This document shows, piece after piece, positions 34,216 through 47,127 of a DNA stretch of 64,000 nucleotides (positions are counted from its first letter, which is position 1; the number at the start of each line of letters is the position of its first letter). A model generated the notes under the pieces. That model was given only the letters and a program-made list of their open reading frames with translations, had not been told where the DNA came from and did no database searches. Location: NCBI GenBank assembly GCA_024663395.1, contig JANFAH010000043.1:248001-312000 (forward strand), read 5' to 3'. Source of the stretch: Pisolithus tinctorius. Its lineage: Eukaryota; Basidiomycota; Agaricomycetes; Boletales; Pisolithaceae. The translations under genes were made by a program, and so were the position numbers.

Positions 34216-34611
34216 TTGCTTATGGTGCTCAGCCATGCAATCCTACCTTCCAAAATTGGGAAGGATCCTTGCACTCCACACATTTCTACAGCACTCCCTC
34301 CAACAGATGCTCATTTCACCAATTCTTCTGATAGAGCCACCTCCACATCAATCATTTCACTTGTCCCCTTTGCTAGGGACCATGGCTATGTATATTTACC
34401 AGGAGTTCCCACCAGCTGCCATCATGAAGTGTCCTGGTACATTGCATCCTCATCCACCCCCTCTCAGCCCATCCAGCTTGGACAGCATGTTCTTTTTGTC
34501 AGCATGATCTCCAGGAGGACATTCTTTGGTCACCTCAGGTCTATCATTTGGTTAGAAAGGTCTTATGTGGTCATTTCAGTCTCTCTAGTCCAAGATGTCC
34601 ACTCTCCCTGA
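34216..34611 (+). pseudogene. Decayed ORF of family B element (copy B2)
   Basis: Contains LVPFARDHGYVYLPGVPTS, LGQHVLFVSMISRRTFFG and LERSYVVISVS, matching the minus-strand ORF at 11899-12456. The preceding stretch (AILPSKIGKDPCTPHISTAL) also matches. No known domain recognised. Confidence 0.5.
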
Positions 34612-34941
34612 TCACATCCATGATGGGTATGGTGCACATCTTGCCTTCTTGTTGCAAGATACAGCAGAAGACACTCCCTCTTCATCCTCTCTTCCCACAG
34701 AGTCTCATTCATGAAGTTTTTATCTGCTTCACTGAGAGGATGGTTGGGGGGGGGGAATGTGATCCCCTATGCTCCTGTCACCCCACAGACCCCTGAAGCT
34801 TGACCCCTTTTTGACACCTGACACCTGCCATCCCCTTTTGGGATGACCTATATTGGCATCAGATCAGCACTGCCTCTCTGTCATCCCACCTTGGCCTAGA
34901 AGTGATTCCTTCAAGAAATGGCATGCACAGCCTCCCCCTAA

Positions 34942-35676
34942 TGTGATTCCAGTGTGCTTACTCAGTCTCTGACAATGCTTGACTCATACTTTGATATTCT
35001 GACTGTCCTTCATTCACCTATTGCAAATACTTACTAGTCTTTTGACTTTGTGTACTGATTCTTTGTATTTTGGCTTATTTATCATTACCAATGCTCACCA
35101 ATGCTTTCCAAGTTGATTACCCACCACTTACATTCCTTACTGATTAGTTATCAATCACTTACCAAGTGTTTGCACCTTGTTTTCCATAGACAATGCCCCT
35201 GTACTGTATATAAATCACTGTACTTAGATAGCCAAAAAAAGAAGACATCAGAGAGCCCCTCTTGCTTGCATTTCATTGTCACTCAGTAATTCATTCATCA
35301 GCTTCAATAGTTGAGACTTTATTAAGGATCTAACTATTGTCTACTTCACCTATTGTCATCTATCATCAATCAGCTTCACTCCAAGTCCTCCCATGAGCTC
35401 AGATTAGCTTGGGCTATCAAATTAAGTCATCCATCCATCCTTCTGTAGGCTGACAGCAGTCTACCCCATCACAATCCTCTCACATTCTTGCTCCCTCTTT
35501 GTCAGGAGCACCCCCAACCCTCAGCACTCATCTTTGAGTGTTGTAACTCACAAAAACTATGCCTGAATAAGGCCTTCAACCATCTAGGTACCACATAGGC
35601 ACACCACCACTCACTTTCTTTGTCTTTTGTGTTGGTTTTGGTTGGTTTACACCACTGAACCACACTTTGACTCACA
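34942..35676 (+). repeat. LTR of family B copy B2
   Basis: 735 bp, TGTGA...TCACA ends, TATA-like TGTATATAAAT near 35213. Its outer end has the same GTTGGTTTTGGTTGGTTT tract as 1-145. Confidence 0.7.
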
Positions 35677-35779
35677 TTGATACAAACTGAACTTTGTCAG
35701 CCATTCACTCTGCCACATCTACCATCCATTCAATCACTGCTGCCATCCTCTCATAGGCTCAGGTGACCCTGTCATGTGC

Positions 35780-36770
35780 AGCCACCTCCATCTCTGCACC
35801 CTGAAGTCTCCACTCCTTCTCCCACTCCACTCCTTCTCCCACTCCACTCCTTCTCCCACTCCACCCACCCTAATGGACCCTCCCATGGTGTTTCTGGCTC
35901 CTCCTGCTCTTCACCTGCCTCCTGCTTGTCATCCCACATCCTCTGTCACCACCACTTTCTCTTTCCCCTTCCCTTGCACCTGTTTTCACTTCTCCCCTTG
36001 GGAGCTCCCCATCCCTGCTCTCTTCCATGATGGCCCTGCTGCCATAGTCCTCCTGTGTCCAGCTGCAAACCTTTTTCTTGTTTTGGCAGGATGCACAGGC
36101 TTTCACCTTGCCCTGCCCCTGCTCACACTACACTGCCATGTGACTCACTATACAGTGGTTGCACAGGGGCCTCCTGGTTGCAGTCACCACCACAGAGGTC
36201 CCAGAGACCCTCTTGGCAGTGTTAATATCATAAACCTATGCCACATAGCCTGTAAAAAAAAAAAGCCTACAAGTCAGTTCTGCCTGACTCATAATACTCC
36301 ACTGAGCCCACTCCATGGACTCTCTCTGTCACTGGCATGCAGCCTCTTCCTCTGCCACCTTCTTCCTTGCTCCTCCTCCTCCTTGGCTGCTTTCTTTCTC
36401 CAGACCTCTTCCTCCTCTCTCTGCCTCTGCTCTGCCTTCAGTCATGCCTCCTCCCACTTGGCCTTGTGCTCCACCTCATGCTCTTGCTCCTTCTTCTCTG
36501 CCTCCTCTCACTGATGTGCCTGTCTCCACTGCCTTCTCATGTTCAGTGTCCATCAAGTCATCTGTAAGGATGACTGGGTCATCATCAGCAACCTGGGAGT
36601 AGTCATAAGAGTGACCAGGGGTGGGCTGGGGGGTTTTTCTCTGGAACTGGGAGGACATGATGATGGGGAAAAGGATATGAAGGTTCAGTGCCCTAACACA
36701 TGTTTTTAAGTGGTTCTTCAAACTCTGATGGAGCTCTTCTGTGGCTAAACCTATTGTCCTCAAGGCATCA
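35780..36770 (-). pseudogene. Coiled-coil plus Cys-cluster protein, decayed
   Basis: The minus strand encodes a strongly charged helix (EAEKKEQEHEVEHKAKW, then RQREEEEVWRKKAAKEEEE) with one in-frame TGA, followed further on by KACASCQNKKKVCSW. A charged coiled coil before paired C-x2-C clusters is a layout I associate with repeat-borne proteins of Agaricomycetes, but I cannot assign a function. The Pro/Ser-rich plus-strand ORFs here are its mirror image. Confidence 0.4.
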
Positions 36771-36854
36771 AAACAATTTTCAAATGATCAACTCATGTTG
36801 ATCTCATTCCATACATGCAGCCTTCAGGGGTTCAGGCCCTAAGGGGGGGGGCAC

Positions 36855-37603
36855 TGTCATGACTGTACATCCAGTATAAGTCTCTGCTCACTCTGCACCC
36901 TACTCCACTGGTCATTCACTCACTCTGCACCAACTCCACCTGCCCTGTGTTGTTTATGAGCTTTCTCCACCCTGACTGCTGTTGGACTTGATACCAGCCT
37001 ACTGTCAGACTGTGTGGACCATTTTCCAAGGGGTCATGTGACCTCTTACCAGTCCAGCCTTTGGACTTCTCCTTGACAGTGCACAGTCAGGTACTCTGCA
37101 GTACATGCACCTCATGGTTCAGCACCTAGACTGTTTCCTTTTTGGTTTGTTCTGTCTTACCTGTCATATGTTCTCCATTTTCCCTTCATTCATTCATCCA
37201 GGAGGTTTTCACTTGAAAATTTACAAGTCCCTGTATGTCAGTTCTGATTCTGGTTACTGTACCTCTGTAGTAGTATAAAAGCCTGTACAGTACTCTGCTG
37301 ATCCTCAGTACAAATATCACTTAAGTTCCTGCTCTGTCTCTCTCTGCCTTCTGTCTGTCAGAGTTATCTCTGAACATCCATCTGGCCTCTACCTCTGAAA
37401 TATGGGGGCTGAGATCATGCAAGGGGGTAGCACATGAGCTAAACCCAATGCCCTCACTCTGCTCTGCTTTTGTCTCAGCAGACTTCATCCCTGCCAACCC
37501 TCCACTAGTTGGAGTTCTGTTTGTCTGTGTCAGACTTGCTTCTGCACCTCTCCCCAGACCATGTCTAGCATTGGAGTTGGTTGGAGTAGGCCCAGACTTG
37601 ACA
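36855..37603 (+). repeat. LTR (family D)
   Basis: 749 bp, TGTCATG...TTGACA, preceded by the purine run AAGGGGGGGGGCAC, with AGTATAAAAG near 37272. A shortened relative lies inverted at 16385-16941. No second LTR found nearby, so solo or remnant. Confidence 0.7.
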
Positions 37604-39059
37604 GCATTCACCTACCCTCCAGCCATGTCACCCAACCCTACATCCAGGGCAGTTGGCCCACTGCCCTGTGACATCAGCCAACCCCACCCTCACAGTCCAG
37701 CCCACCCACTCATATGGACCACCCACTGATCACAGTTAGTCCCACTTTCAGCACTACAGGTGACTGATTCATGTGGTATATGATAATGACTAATAACACC
37801 TTAGATCATTATTTATCCTCTTCATTATCTTTGTAGCAAACTGCTTGGCTCTTGCCACACTTGGAACATATATAAGCACATATGTACATATACATGTAAT
37901 TCCCCAGTTACCTCAAACAAATACCTTCAGCCAGTTCAACCTGAGCACCCATAAGTTTGCCTCTATGAGAATGGACTACTGTGTGACCAAATGTAGTCAC
38001 TTTTCATCATGCATACTCAACAGAATTCCAGAGTTTCCACTGGCATGGATAGTTCTCTGATGGTAGTACAAAAAGTGTAGCAGTGAAGGTTTTCAAAAAG
38101 CACCTGGATTAATATCCTAGAAATCACTATCCTCAAATGCCACACTGATAGGAAATACAGCAATCTCAGTCATCAACTTGAACAATCAGACTGTCTATCT
38201 ATTCCTATTTCAGGTTTTTTGCTGAGTGAAATATAGTGGTAAGGCTCCAAATATGCAGAGCAAACAATGTCTTACACATCTGATTTTCCTTTGCAATATC
38301 CACCAAGGTACAGCATAGGGCATCCACATCTCCCTTATGCTTCTGAAAGGCTGCTTCAATATGCCTGTTCAACCTTTTCCTGGACACCTGAAGTTTGATA
38401 TTTTTTGACAGCCAAAGTCAGGTTCTCCTGTAATCCACCCTTTCCTTCTTTCTCTTGCAACATGAAGTACAAATACTCAAACACAAGTATGGCACCTACA
38501 ATCATGAGCTATATCATGTAAAACATCAGAAGGATTGTTTACCAATTCCATGTTCTGCAATATATTTCATGGAAGATTGCCTAGAGGAAGACAATGGGGG
38601 CATTTTGAGGGGTTGATCATTGAAAACAGCAGGCTTGGACATGTGAAATTAATATGTGCTGAGGCCAGAGGAATCAATAAAGAATTAAAACTTACAACCT
38701 GAAAAGTATGTCATGGGGACTATAGAAGCCAATCTGAGTGAGGAAACAACACCACAAACCAACTATAAATATATCAGGAATTATTGTATATCCAATACAA
38801 AGAGAGCCATACATTCTACACAAAATAGATCAGTAGTTATCATGATTCTGAACATTGCCCATTACTCACATTCTGACATATGGACACAAAAATGTAATGG
38901 TCAAAGTGATATTCCAGGGAATCATGCACCTACATCCTGAAGATAGAATTAAATAAAACCTCATGTGTGGCTAGACCAATCATCCTGACCATCTGCTAGA
39001 TATTAGGAACAGGTCAATATGCACAATGCACAAATCTCACCATCTATCATGCAAAGTGC
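37604..39059. other. Unassigned, no gene seen
   Basis: CpG-poor, AT-richer sequence between the LTR and the satellite. No recognisable coding or repeat structure. Confidence 0.4.
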
Positions 39060-42000
39060 AACAGGCAGCAATGAATACAGGTTAACATGCATCCACCATC
39101 ACAAATCATGACTCCACTTACTTGCTATGATCCCAAGTCAAACAGGGAAGCAGTGAATAAGTTCAGCATGCATCAACCACCACTTGTCATGACTCCACTC
39201 ACTCCCTATGAACACAAGGCAGACAAGTGGCATGGGAAATGGTCAGCTCAAAGCCTCCACCACCTGTTATGGCTTTGCTCACTTGCTATGAATGCAAGTC
39301 CAAAATGTTGGCATTGAACATGGTAAGAAACTATTCACCACCTATCATCCATGACACCACTCACTTGCTATGAATCCAAGTCCAACCAGGTGGTAATAAA
39401 CATCATCAGCATCCACCTGCCACTACCTGCCATGGGTCCACTCACAAGCTGTGCATTCAAGTTCAAGAGGGCAGCAGTGAACATGGTCAGGATCCATCCA
39501 CCACCACCACCACCACCAATGGCCAGGACCCCACTCACAACCTAAAAACCCATATTCAGTAGGGATGTTCTGCATTCATCCTCCACCAGCTGCCATGAGT
39601 CCACTTACTTGCTGTGAAACCAAAGGCAGTAAACATGGTCACCATGCATCCACCATCACCTTTTCATCACTCCACTCACAAACTATGAACCCAAGTTCAA
39701 CAGGCAGAGGTTGGTGATCAACATCTTCAGCATCCATCCCCTACCATTTGTCATAACTCCACTCACAAACTACAACACAAAGGTCAACATATTGCACATG
39801 AGCAGGATCCATTGACAGCCACCACTGCCAGGACTCCACTCACTTGCTATGAACCCAAATCCAACAATGTGGCAGTGACCATGTTCAGCATCTATCCACT
39901 GCCACCTTCAGATGACTCCACTCACTTGCTACATACCCACATCCAACAGGGCAGCAGTGAACATGTTCAGCATCTGCCACCACCTGCTATGAATCCACTC
40001 ACAAACTGTAACCCAAGGCAAACAAGGTGGGTTTGAACATGGTCACCATGCAGTCCACCACTACCTCTCATGACTTCACTTACAATCTATCAAGCCAAGT
40101 CCAACATGATGTCATTGAATATGGTCAGCCTCCATCAACTACCACTTGCCATGATTCCACTCACTTGCTATGAATGCAAGTCCAATGGAGTGGCAGTGAA
40201 CATGGTCAGCATACACCTATAACCACCTGCCATGACTTCACTGACATCCTATGAATAAAGGCCCAAAAGGTTTGCAGTGAACATGGTCAGCATGCATCCA
40301 CTCTCACTAGCTTCAATGCCATAACTACCACTCACAAACTATGAAACCCAATGCCAACAAGACAGCAGTGAGCATTATCAGCATGCCCACCTGCCATGAT
40401 ACCACTGAGTCCACTCACTTGCTATGGACCCAATTCCAATGAGGCAGAAGTGAATATGGATAGCATTCATCCACCATCTCAGACTGTGACTCCACTCACT
40501 TGCTAGTGAATTCATGTCCAACAGGGCAGCAGTGAACATTGTCAGTGACATCTGCTACTATCTGCCAGGAATCCACTCACTTGCTATGACCACAAGGCAG
40601 TTAACATAGCAAGTATTAAATAGTAAGTATCCATCCACCATCACCAGCCATAGGTCACTTACTTCCTTTTAGCCCAAGTCCCAGAACAGCAGTAAAAATT
40701 TTCAGGGTATGCCCATCACCCCCTTCCACTGAGTCTACTCACAAACTGTGAACCCAATCCAAAAGGGTGGCAATAACCATGGTCAGCATCCATCCACCAC
40801 TACTACCTACCAGGATACCACTCACAATCTATCAACCCAAGTTGAAGCAGGTAGCAATGAGCATAGTCAACATCCATCCATACATGACTCTGCTCACCAA
40901 CTGTGAACCCAAGTCCAACAGGACAACCATGAACTTTGTCAATGTGCATCCTCTACCACCATCTCCCATAACTTCACAACTCACTCCCTATGAACACAAG
41001 TGTAATAGGTTGGCAATGGCAATGGTCAGATTTCATCCACCACCTGTTATCACACTGCTCACTTGCTATGGATCCAAGCCAACAGGACAGGAGTAACCAT
41101 GGTCAGCATATATGCACAACCACCACCACCAGCTGTGACTCCACTCACTCCCTACAAACCCAAGCACAACAGGGTAACAGCAAATAGCATTAGAATATAT
41201 TTACAACCACCTGCCATGTTCACTCACTTGCTATGAATCCAAGTGCAAGCAGTTGGTAGTGGATATGGTCAGCATGTATCCACCACCTGCTCCCTATGAC
41301 TCTACTCACTTGCTATGTAGTCCAAACCCAAGTGAACATGGTCAACATACATGCATCACTACCTACCATGACTCCACTCACTTGCTGTGAATCCAAGTCC
41401 AATAAGGTGAACATGGTGAGCTTGCATCCACCACCATCCACCACAACTCCACTTACCAACTGTGAACCCAAGGCCAACAGGGGAACAGTTATTGATGAAC
41501 ATGCTCAGCAAGCAGCTGTCACCTCTGGTTGGCACTCTACTCACAAACTATGAACCAAATCCAACAGTGCAATGGTGAACATGGTCAGCAGGTATCCACC
41601 ACCACCTGCCATAACTCCACTCACCATCTTCAATCCCAGGTCCAACAGGGCAGCAGGGAACTTGGTCAGCTTGAATTCAACACCACCTGCCATGACTCTT
41701 CTCACTTGCTATCAACCCAATTTCAACAAGGCAGCAGTGAACATGGTCAACATCCATCCATCCACCACCACCTGCCATGGCTCCACTCACATCCTATAAA
41801 CCCAAGTCCAACAAGGTGGTGATGAGCATAGTCAGCACACATCCAGCACCTATCTACCATGACTCTACTCACTTGCTATATACCCAAGTCCAATAGTATG
41901 GCAGTAACCATGATGAGCATACATATATCCACCACAGGGTGGTAGCACCACCACCCACTATGACTCCACTTACTGGCTATGTACCCAAGTCCACCAGCAT

Positions 42001-43650
42001 GTGGGTGAGCATTGTTTGTCAGTATGCATCCACCATATGCTCTAATATCACTCACAAACTATGAACCCAAGTCCAATGGGGTTGCAGTGAACATGGTCAG
42101 CATCCATCCACCACCTCCCATGGCCTCACTCACAAACTATGAACCCAATACCAACAAAGTGGCATTGAACATGATTAGCATGCATCTAGCCTCACTGCCA
42201 TGATTCTCCTCACCCGCTATGAACCCAATGCCAACCAGGTGACAGTGAACATAGTCAGGTATACACCACCATCTGCCATCACTCCACTCACTCACTATTA
42301 ACCCAACACCATCAGGATGTCAGTGAATATGATCAGCATCTGCCCACCATCACTCACTTGCTATGAGCCCAATTCCAGTAGGTCAGCAGTGAATATATTC
42401 AGCATCCATCTTCCACCCTGCCATGACTCCACTCACCAACTATGATCCCAAGTCCAGCAGGTTGGCAGTTAGCATGGTCAGCATGCATCCTCCTCCACCT
42501 TCCATAACTCCACTCACTTGCTATGTACCCAAATCCAACAACATGGGAGTGAGCATGGTCAGTATGTGCACCCAACACCACCTGTAACAATGCTCACAAA
42601 CTATGAACCAATGGCCAATAGGGTGGCAGTCAACATAGTCAACATATGTGCATCCCCACTTGCTATTACTCCACTCACAAACTATGAACTCAACACCAAC
42701 AGCATGGCATTGAACATGGTCAGCATGTACCCATCCCCACTGCCATGATTCCTCTCACCCTGCTATGAACCCAGTTCCCACAGAGTAACAGTGAACAGGG
42801 TCAGCATGAGCCCACCACCACCTGCCAGCCATTGCTCCACTTACTTCCTATCAATACAATACCAACAGGATGTCAGTGAACATAGTCAGCATCCCCCCTA
42901 CCACCTGCTATGATTCCACTCACTTGCTATGGGTCCAAGTCCCCCAGGGTGATGGTCAGTTTGTATCCATGACCACCTGCTATGACTCTACTCACCAACT
43001 GTGAACCCAAGTCCAACAAGGCAACAGTGAACATGATCAGATTTTATCCATGACCACCTGCCAAGACTCCACTCACCAACTGTGAACCCAAGTTCAACAA
43101 GGCAACAGTAAACATGGTTAGCTTCCATCTACCACCACTTGCTATGACTCAACTCACTCCCTATGCACACAAGTCCAACAAAGTGTCAATGAACATGGAC
43201 CACTACCATCTGGTATGACACCACTCACAAACTGTGCACCCAAGTCCAACAGGGCAACAGTGGACATGGTTAGTATCTATCCACCACTACCCCAGGTCAT
43301 GACTTCACTCACTTGCTTTGAACCCAAGCCCAATGCAGTGGCAGTGTAGATGGTCAATATATCCATCCATCACCCCCAACAATGACTCTACTCACAAACT
43401 ATGAAACCAAGTACAACCAGGCAGTAGTGAACATGGTGAGTAGGCATCCACCACCACCTGCCATGACTCCACTTACAAACTATACATCCAAGTCCAATAA
43501 CATAGCAGTGCACATGGTCAGTATTCATTCACCAACATCTACCACAGATGCACTTACATACTATCAAACCAAAACCACAGCAAGCCCCAAAGTACATTTA
43601 GTCTGTTAACCATCACCCTTCACAGTTTCACTCACTTCCTATTAATAAAT
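39060..43650 (+). repeat. Satellite array, 81-bp unit, more than 50 degenerate copies
   Basis: About 4.6 kb of tandem units resembling CATGACTCCACTCACTTGCT then ATGAACCCAAGTCCAACAGG, GCAGCAGTGAACATGGTCAG and CATCCATCCACCACCACCTG. A unit counted exactly at 43382-43462 is 81 bp. The length is 27 codons, so one frame reads a repeated peptide like MTPLTNYEPKSNRAAVNMVS followed by IHPPPPA over several units before indels break it. It lies just beyond the 3' end of the GTPase gene. The left edge fades gradually. Not treated as a gene. Confidence 0.9.
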
Positions 43651-43811
43651 CAGTCTCTCATTCATGCACCATAGCCATTCCTTACATATGGGAACCATTT
43701 TGACAGCATAGTTGAGAGGACTGTGGGTTTGATTTTCCCAACCTTCTTTCTCATGCACATCTTCAATGTTCTTGTACATGTCAGTATATTTTACATCTTC
43801 AGTTTTATCAC

Positions 43812-45003
43812 TTACTTCATTATAGCAAATTCCATACACAACCCTAGGTTAGACTGCTGTGTATATATGAGGAGTTGTTGCAGTCCTTCCTCATTCAATG
43901 CATTTGCTGTGCATGTTAGTAGAAGTGTGCAATCTGCACCCTCTTCATGCATTCCTGTGTAATTTCTCTGGTTTGCCACTCCATGGGTAAAGTCTAGGCT
44001 ACTTACCAGTGAGTGACAGATAGTCATGAGGTGGAAACATAGCCCTTCCCAACCAATCCCTGAGCTTTTCCATGTAGTTGTTCAGAATCTGTTTTTCCAG
44101 TTCTGGTTCCCCTACTCCATCTTCTATACTGAAGCCTTGGTCCTCAAGTTGCTGAACAGCATCAAGCTCTAAACTATCTGCCTTTGTTGCCAGCACTATC
44201 ACTGGAACTGTGGAAACATTGTAATAACAATGACAAAGTGTATGCATATGTACATACCATGCCCTGTATCACACTGATCAAAAAACTTTCTTTCAGCAGC
44301 TGTGACCATCCTGTGGCTATCAGTCAATGGAATGCAAAACCTTAATGCCATAATCACCAGAATCACATCAGTACCCTTAGGGCTGTCAACCATGGTGTCC
44401 TTACCAGATGGCATGAATTCTCTTGTCTAGTTTGGTTGTCTTGGCATGATCTATCACAAATTTCTTCATCTTGTCAAACTGCTCTGCACTTCCAGCCTCA
44501 AATCCACATGAATCATGGAATACAAAGCGTGGATTGCTCCGAAAGACCAGCTCATCCTCAATGTCATGGTGGCCACGCTGGATTACACCCATCATATAAA
44601 TTATACAACAGGTATAAGGTAACCTCACCTTTAGCGAACCCTGCACCACAGTAACCTCCACCTGAATACAGCCTAACATGACATTAATCTGAAGAAATCA
44701 CACACAACATACATACCTTCTGTCCTTCTCCATTAAAAATTTCTGGTTGATCTGTCGTATTACAAACCCTCTGCAAGATTGTCGTTTTACCCGCATTTGC
44801 TCTGCCCATGACAAGAACGCGAAAACGACTGATGCGATCAACATGCTCTTTGACCGCCGCAAGATCTAAGCAATAGGTAGGATTCGAAGTGGGTGACGCT
44901 AGTTGTTAATGTTGTTAGACATTTCCCGTTCGTCATAAACAACATACTTACCCGAAGATACTTCCTCAGGATGTGCAAGAATAGGAGCATCTGCATTACC
45001 TGA
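43812..45003 (-). CDS. P-loop GTPase (G-domain protein), multi-exon
   Basis: Reading leftward through exons: ADAPILAHPEEVSS; LAAVKEHVDRISRFRVLVMG with RANAGKTT (G1 P-loop); VCNTTDQPEIFNGEGQK; RGHHDIEDELVFRSNPRFVF with DSCGFE (G3-type); FDKMKKFVIDHAKTTKLDKR; CIPLTDSHRM; VPVIVLATKADSLEL (G4 TKAD); and LLLTCTANALNEEGLQQLL. Introns are short with GTAAG/GTATG donors. Small GTPase-like genes of this type are numerous in Agaricomycetes and their role is largely unknown. The start codon and first exon, upstream of 45003, are not resolved. The C-terminus may end at TAA 43812-43814 or splice on at GTAAGTG. The 5' part is CpG-rich and the 3' part CpG-poor, next to the satellite. Confidence 0.8.
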
Positions 45004-46574
45004 TGGAGAATTAGACAGCAACTTCAGTAGCACGATGACGAATGTGCGCTGGATAGGGGCGCACTTGATTGAGCAGCTTCGATGGGAGCCAGACCTTGTG
45101 GAATGACTGCATCGTCACTCGGAGAAGGTGGCTGCCGTAAACACCCCAATACATTGAAACACCTAGGAGCCATTGATGATGCAAGGACAGTCGAGGTTCT
45201 TGGAATATCGTAGGAGACAGTATGCGTATGGCCCGAGACGGAGATGGGTGAGTGGGAAGGGTGTGGAGCTGCGGATTCTTGGTGATGCCAAGGCGCCTAT
45301 TAATAATCAAGCACGGCCACATGCCAATTGAAACGCAGATCACTTAAGTCAGTTTGCAGCTACCAACGGTTTTTGCGTTGAGCCAATACTGCATACTTTC
45401 ACATTTCTCAGTCTATATTACTCGGGTTCTATGGTCGTATCGTAAAGGAAGCAAAAAGGATCACACTACGCTAAGAGGATTACAATCAAGCCGCGCCAAT
45501 CTCGATAACGCTTCTCCACTTCCACGAAGACATGCACTGATCCGAATCAGCCTTCAAATGCGCAGAGAAAACAGCAACTCTATCACATCTTAACATTTGC
45601 GTCCGTGATCTTTGGTGCTGGAGGTGAGCTGTGGAAGCAGGCGAAATACAGCAACATTACTCGTGGACAAGGATGCGGCTGCGTCAAGGCCAGAGTGACT
45701 GGGACTCAATAGCCAACGTCGACTCGGATAAAGGTATCCGCATAAACCGAGCAAGTGAGAGCGACGATCGTTTCCTGGGGCGCAGACTAGCACCCAATGG
45801 AGGCCGTACTTCGCATTTCGTCGTAGCAACCGAGAATGAAGGGCGCTGCCCTGCACTGCCCCCTATCACTTCCCTCGTCCTCAACGCCCCCCATCGAACC
45901 CACACCCTCCTCTCCCCATGATGAACGACAATCATATCTTGTGGTTTACCCTCACCTTATCCTCGTGGTCAATAATACTACAATACACAATGTGTAAACG
46001 CAGGTCCTCGGAGGCTTGAACGAGAATGTTTATTCAAGTGCCCCCGCACTTCATGACGACATTACGAATGAACTGACTTCGCCGATTTGCGGCGATTTAC
46101 CATAAGAAACCATTCACATTACAAACAAGACAACTCACACTTGCGGAGGCTCAACCGTTTCGGTATTGGACCTCGAAAAGTGGGTAGCGATAGGTGGACA
46201 CGGTGTGGTAGATGGGTTGGGTTCACCGACGCCTCCTCTAGGACGTGCAGTAGAGGACTGCCAAACGAAACTTCAAACCATGGGGTCACGTCAGTGCCCG
46301 AGTTGTGGAGATTAAAACAGATCACGTACACCTCCGTGCGAGAATGTGCAAAGTAGATATGCGCAAATAATCGCTGCGATCAAACTCGATTGGGACGGGA
46401 ACGTTTGGTTTCGATTGAGCTACCTGTGAGGGATCGCTTAGTGGTTCGAGCTGCGCAAAAAATGCGGGGACAGATCTGCAGGAAAGTTGTAATGAAGAGT
46501 CTGCAACGGGCGAGTAACTTCGAGTTTGGACATAAGTAGTCCGCCCCGTTGCGGCATTACTAAGAAATTACGAG
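45004..46574. other. CpG-rich stretch, no confident gene
   Basis: Base composition is like the host genes rather than the repeats, so it may hold the 5' exon and promoter of the GTPase gene or a small divergent gene. Open frames on both strands (for example 45011-45343 minus, 46087-46356 plus) have no recognisable domain. Confidence 0.4.
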
Positions 46575-46597
46575 CCCTAACCCTAACCTAACCCTAA
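46575..46597 (+). repeat. Interstitial telomere-like repeat
   Basis: CCCTAA CCCTAA CCTAA CCCTAA, i.e. TTAGGG-type telomere units in C-rich orientation. Only four units, flanked on both sides by complex sequence, so it is not a chromosome end. Confidence 0.85.
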
Positions 46598-46619
46598 AAA
46601 TTTCCTCTGCACACTATTA

Positions 46620-46726
46620 GGGTCGCTCAAAGTTGGTGCTGATGCCCACGCCTACAGTTAATTATTTGTGGTAGTCGCACTGTAGCCGTAGGCATAATAG
46701 GCGGCGGCGGCAGCTTTGAGTGGCCC
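46620..46726. mobile_element. 107-bp MITE with TATTA flanks
   Basis: Terminal inverted repeats GGGTCGCTCAAAGTTG and GGGCCACTCAAAGCTG (read inward from each end), with further pairing inside (GCCTACAG and GCCTACGG). It is flanked by TATTA at 46615-46619 and 46727-46731. The flank could be a 5-bp duplication or contain a 3-bp TTA; GGGNC ends with TWA duplications occur in PIF/Harbinger. Superfamily uncertain. Confidence 0.7.
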
Positions 46727-46731
46727 TATTA

Positions 46732-47122
46732 TCTCAGGCAGATTGCAGCCACATGTTGGCACACATGTGAGTCAACCCATATGTGCTCCATTTCCGTCTT
46801 GTTAAATCTTCAGTAATAAAATAAAATTAAAATAAAATACATGAACTTCCCTCTTCTTTGCCCTTGAAATTAAATTCTCTGGCTGAGACACTGAGAACTC
46901 AGGTTTCCAATATGTGACATGTGTACAGCCTCATTTGCAGTGCCATACTTCCCTAGCTCCAATCTTTTATCTTTCTGCCAGCTGCCCTACATTGAGTGGA
47001 TTGGTAATGTAACCTCTTGTATGCACAAGATGTTGGTTGAGCAGCACATTCTGAGAATCCAGGGTGCATGTGTGAAGGACAACAGAAATTATCAAAGGGT
47101 AATAGGGTGAAAGCTAAAGTTC
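46732..47122. other. Intergenic, no gene seen
   Basis: AT-rich and CpG-poor sequence between the MITE and the Copia target duplication. It may continue the sequence seen right of the Copia element at 52108. Confidence 0.4.
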
Positions 47123-47127
47123 TGAGC

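Larger units (their letters stand above)
33641..35676 (+). mobile_element. Unclassified LTR retroelement (family B), partial copy B2
   Basis: Plus-strand relative of 10932-12790. Clear homology runs from about 33960 (CACACACTGAAGGTGTTTGG) to the LTR end at 35676; the part from 33641 to 33960 is included because its plus-strand frame reads like continuing coding sequence. The internal region encodes the same unidentified protein (GYVYLPGVPTSCHH). A 5' LTR is not seen. Confidence 0.55.

Noticed and set aside
35774..36602. Long Pro/Ser/Leu-rich plus-strand ORFs as secreted proteins
   Set aside because: They mirror a minus-strand coiled-coil and Cys-cluster ORF with more plausible composition.
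39087..43609. Proline-rich protein genes in many short plus-strand frames
   Set aside because: The frames are pieces of an 81-bp satellite and are repeatedly broken by indels and stops.
45011..46356. Small genes in the CpG-rich stretch upstream of the GTPase
   Set aside because: Base composition is gene-like, but none of the open frames has recognisable motifs or a consistent exon structure, so no gene was called.
46575..46597. Chromosome end
   Set aside because: Only four telomere-like units, with long non-telomeric sequence on both sides.
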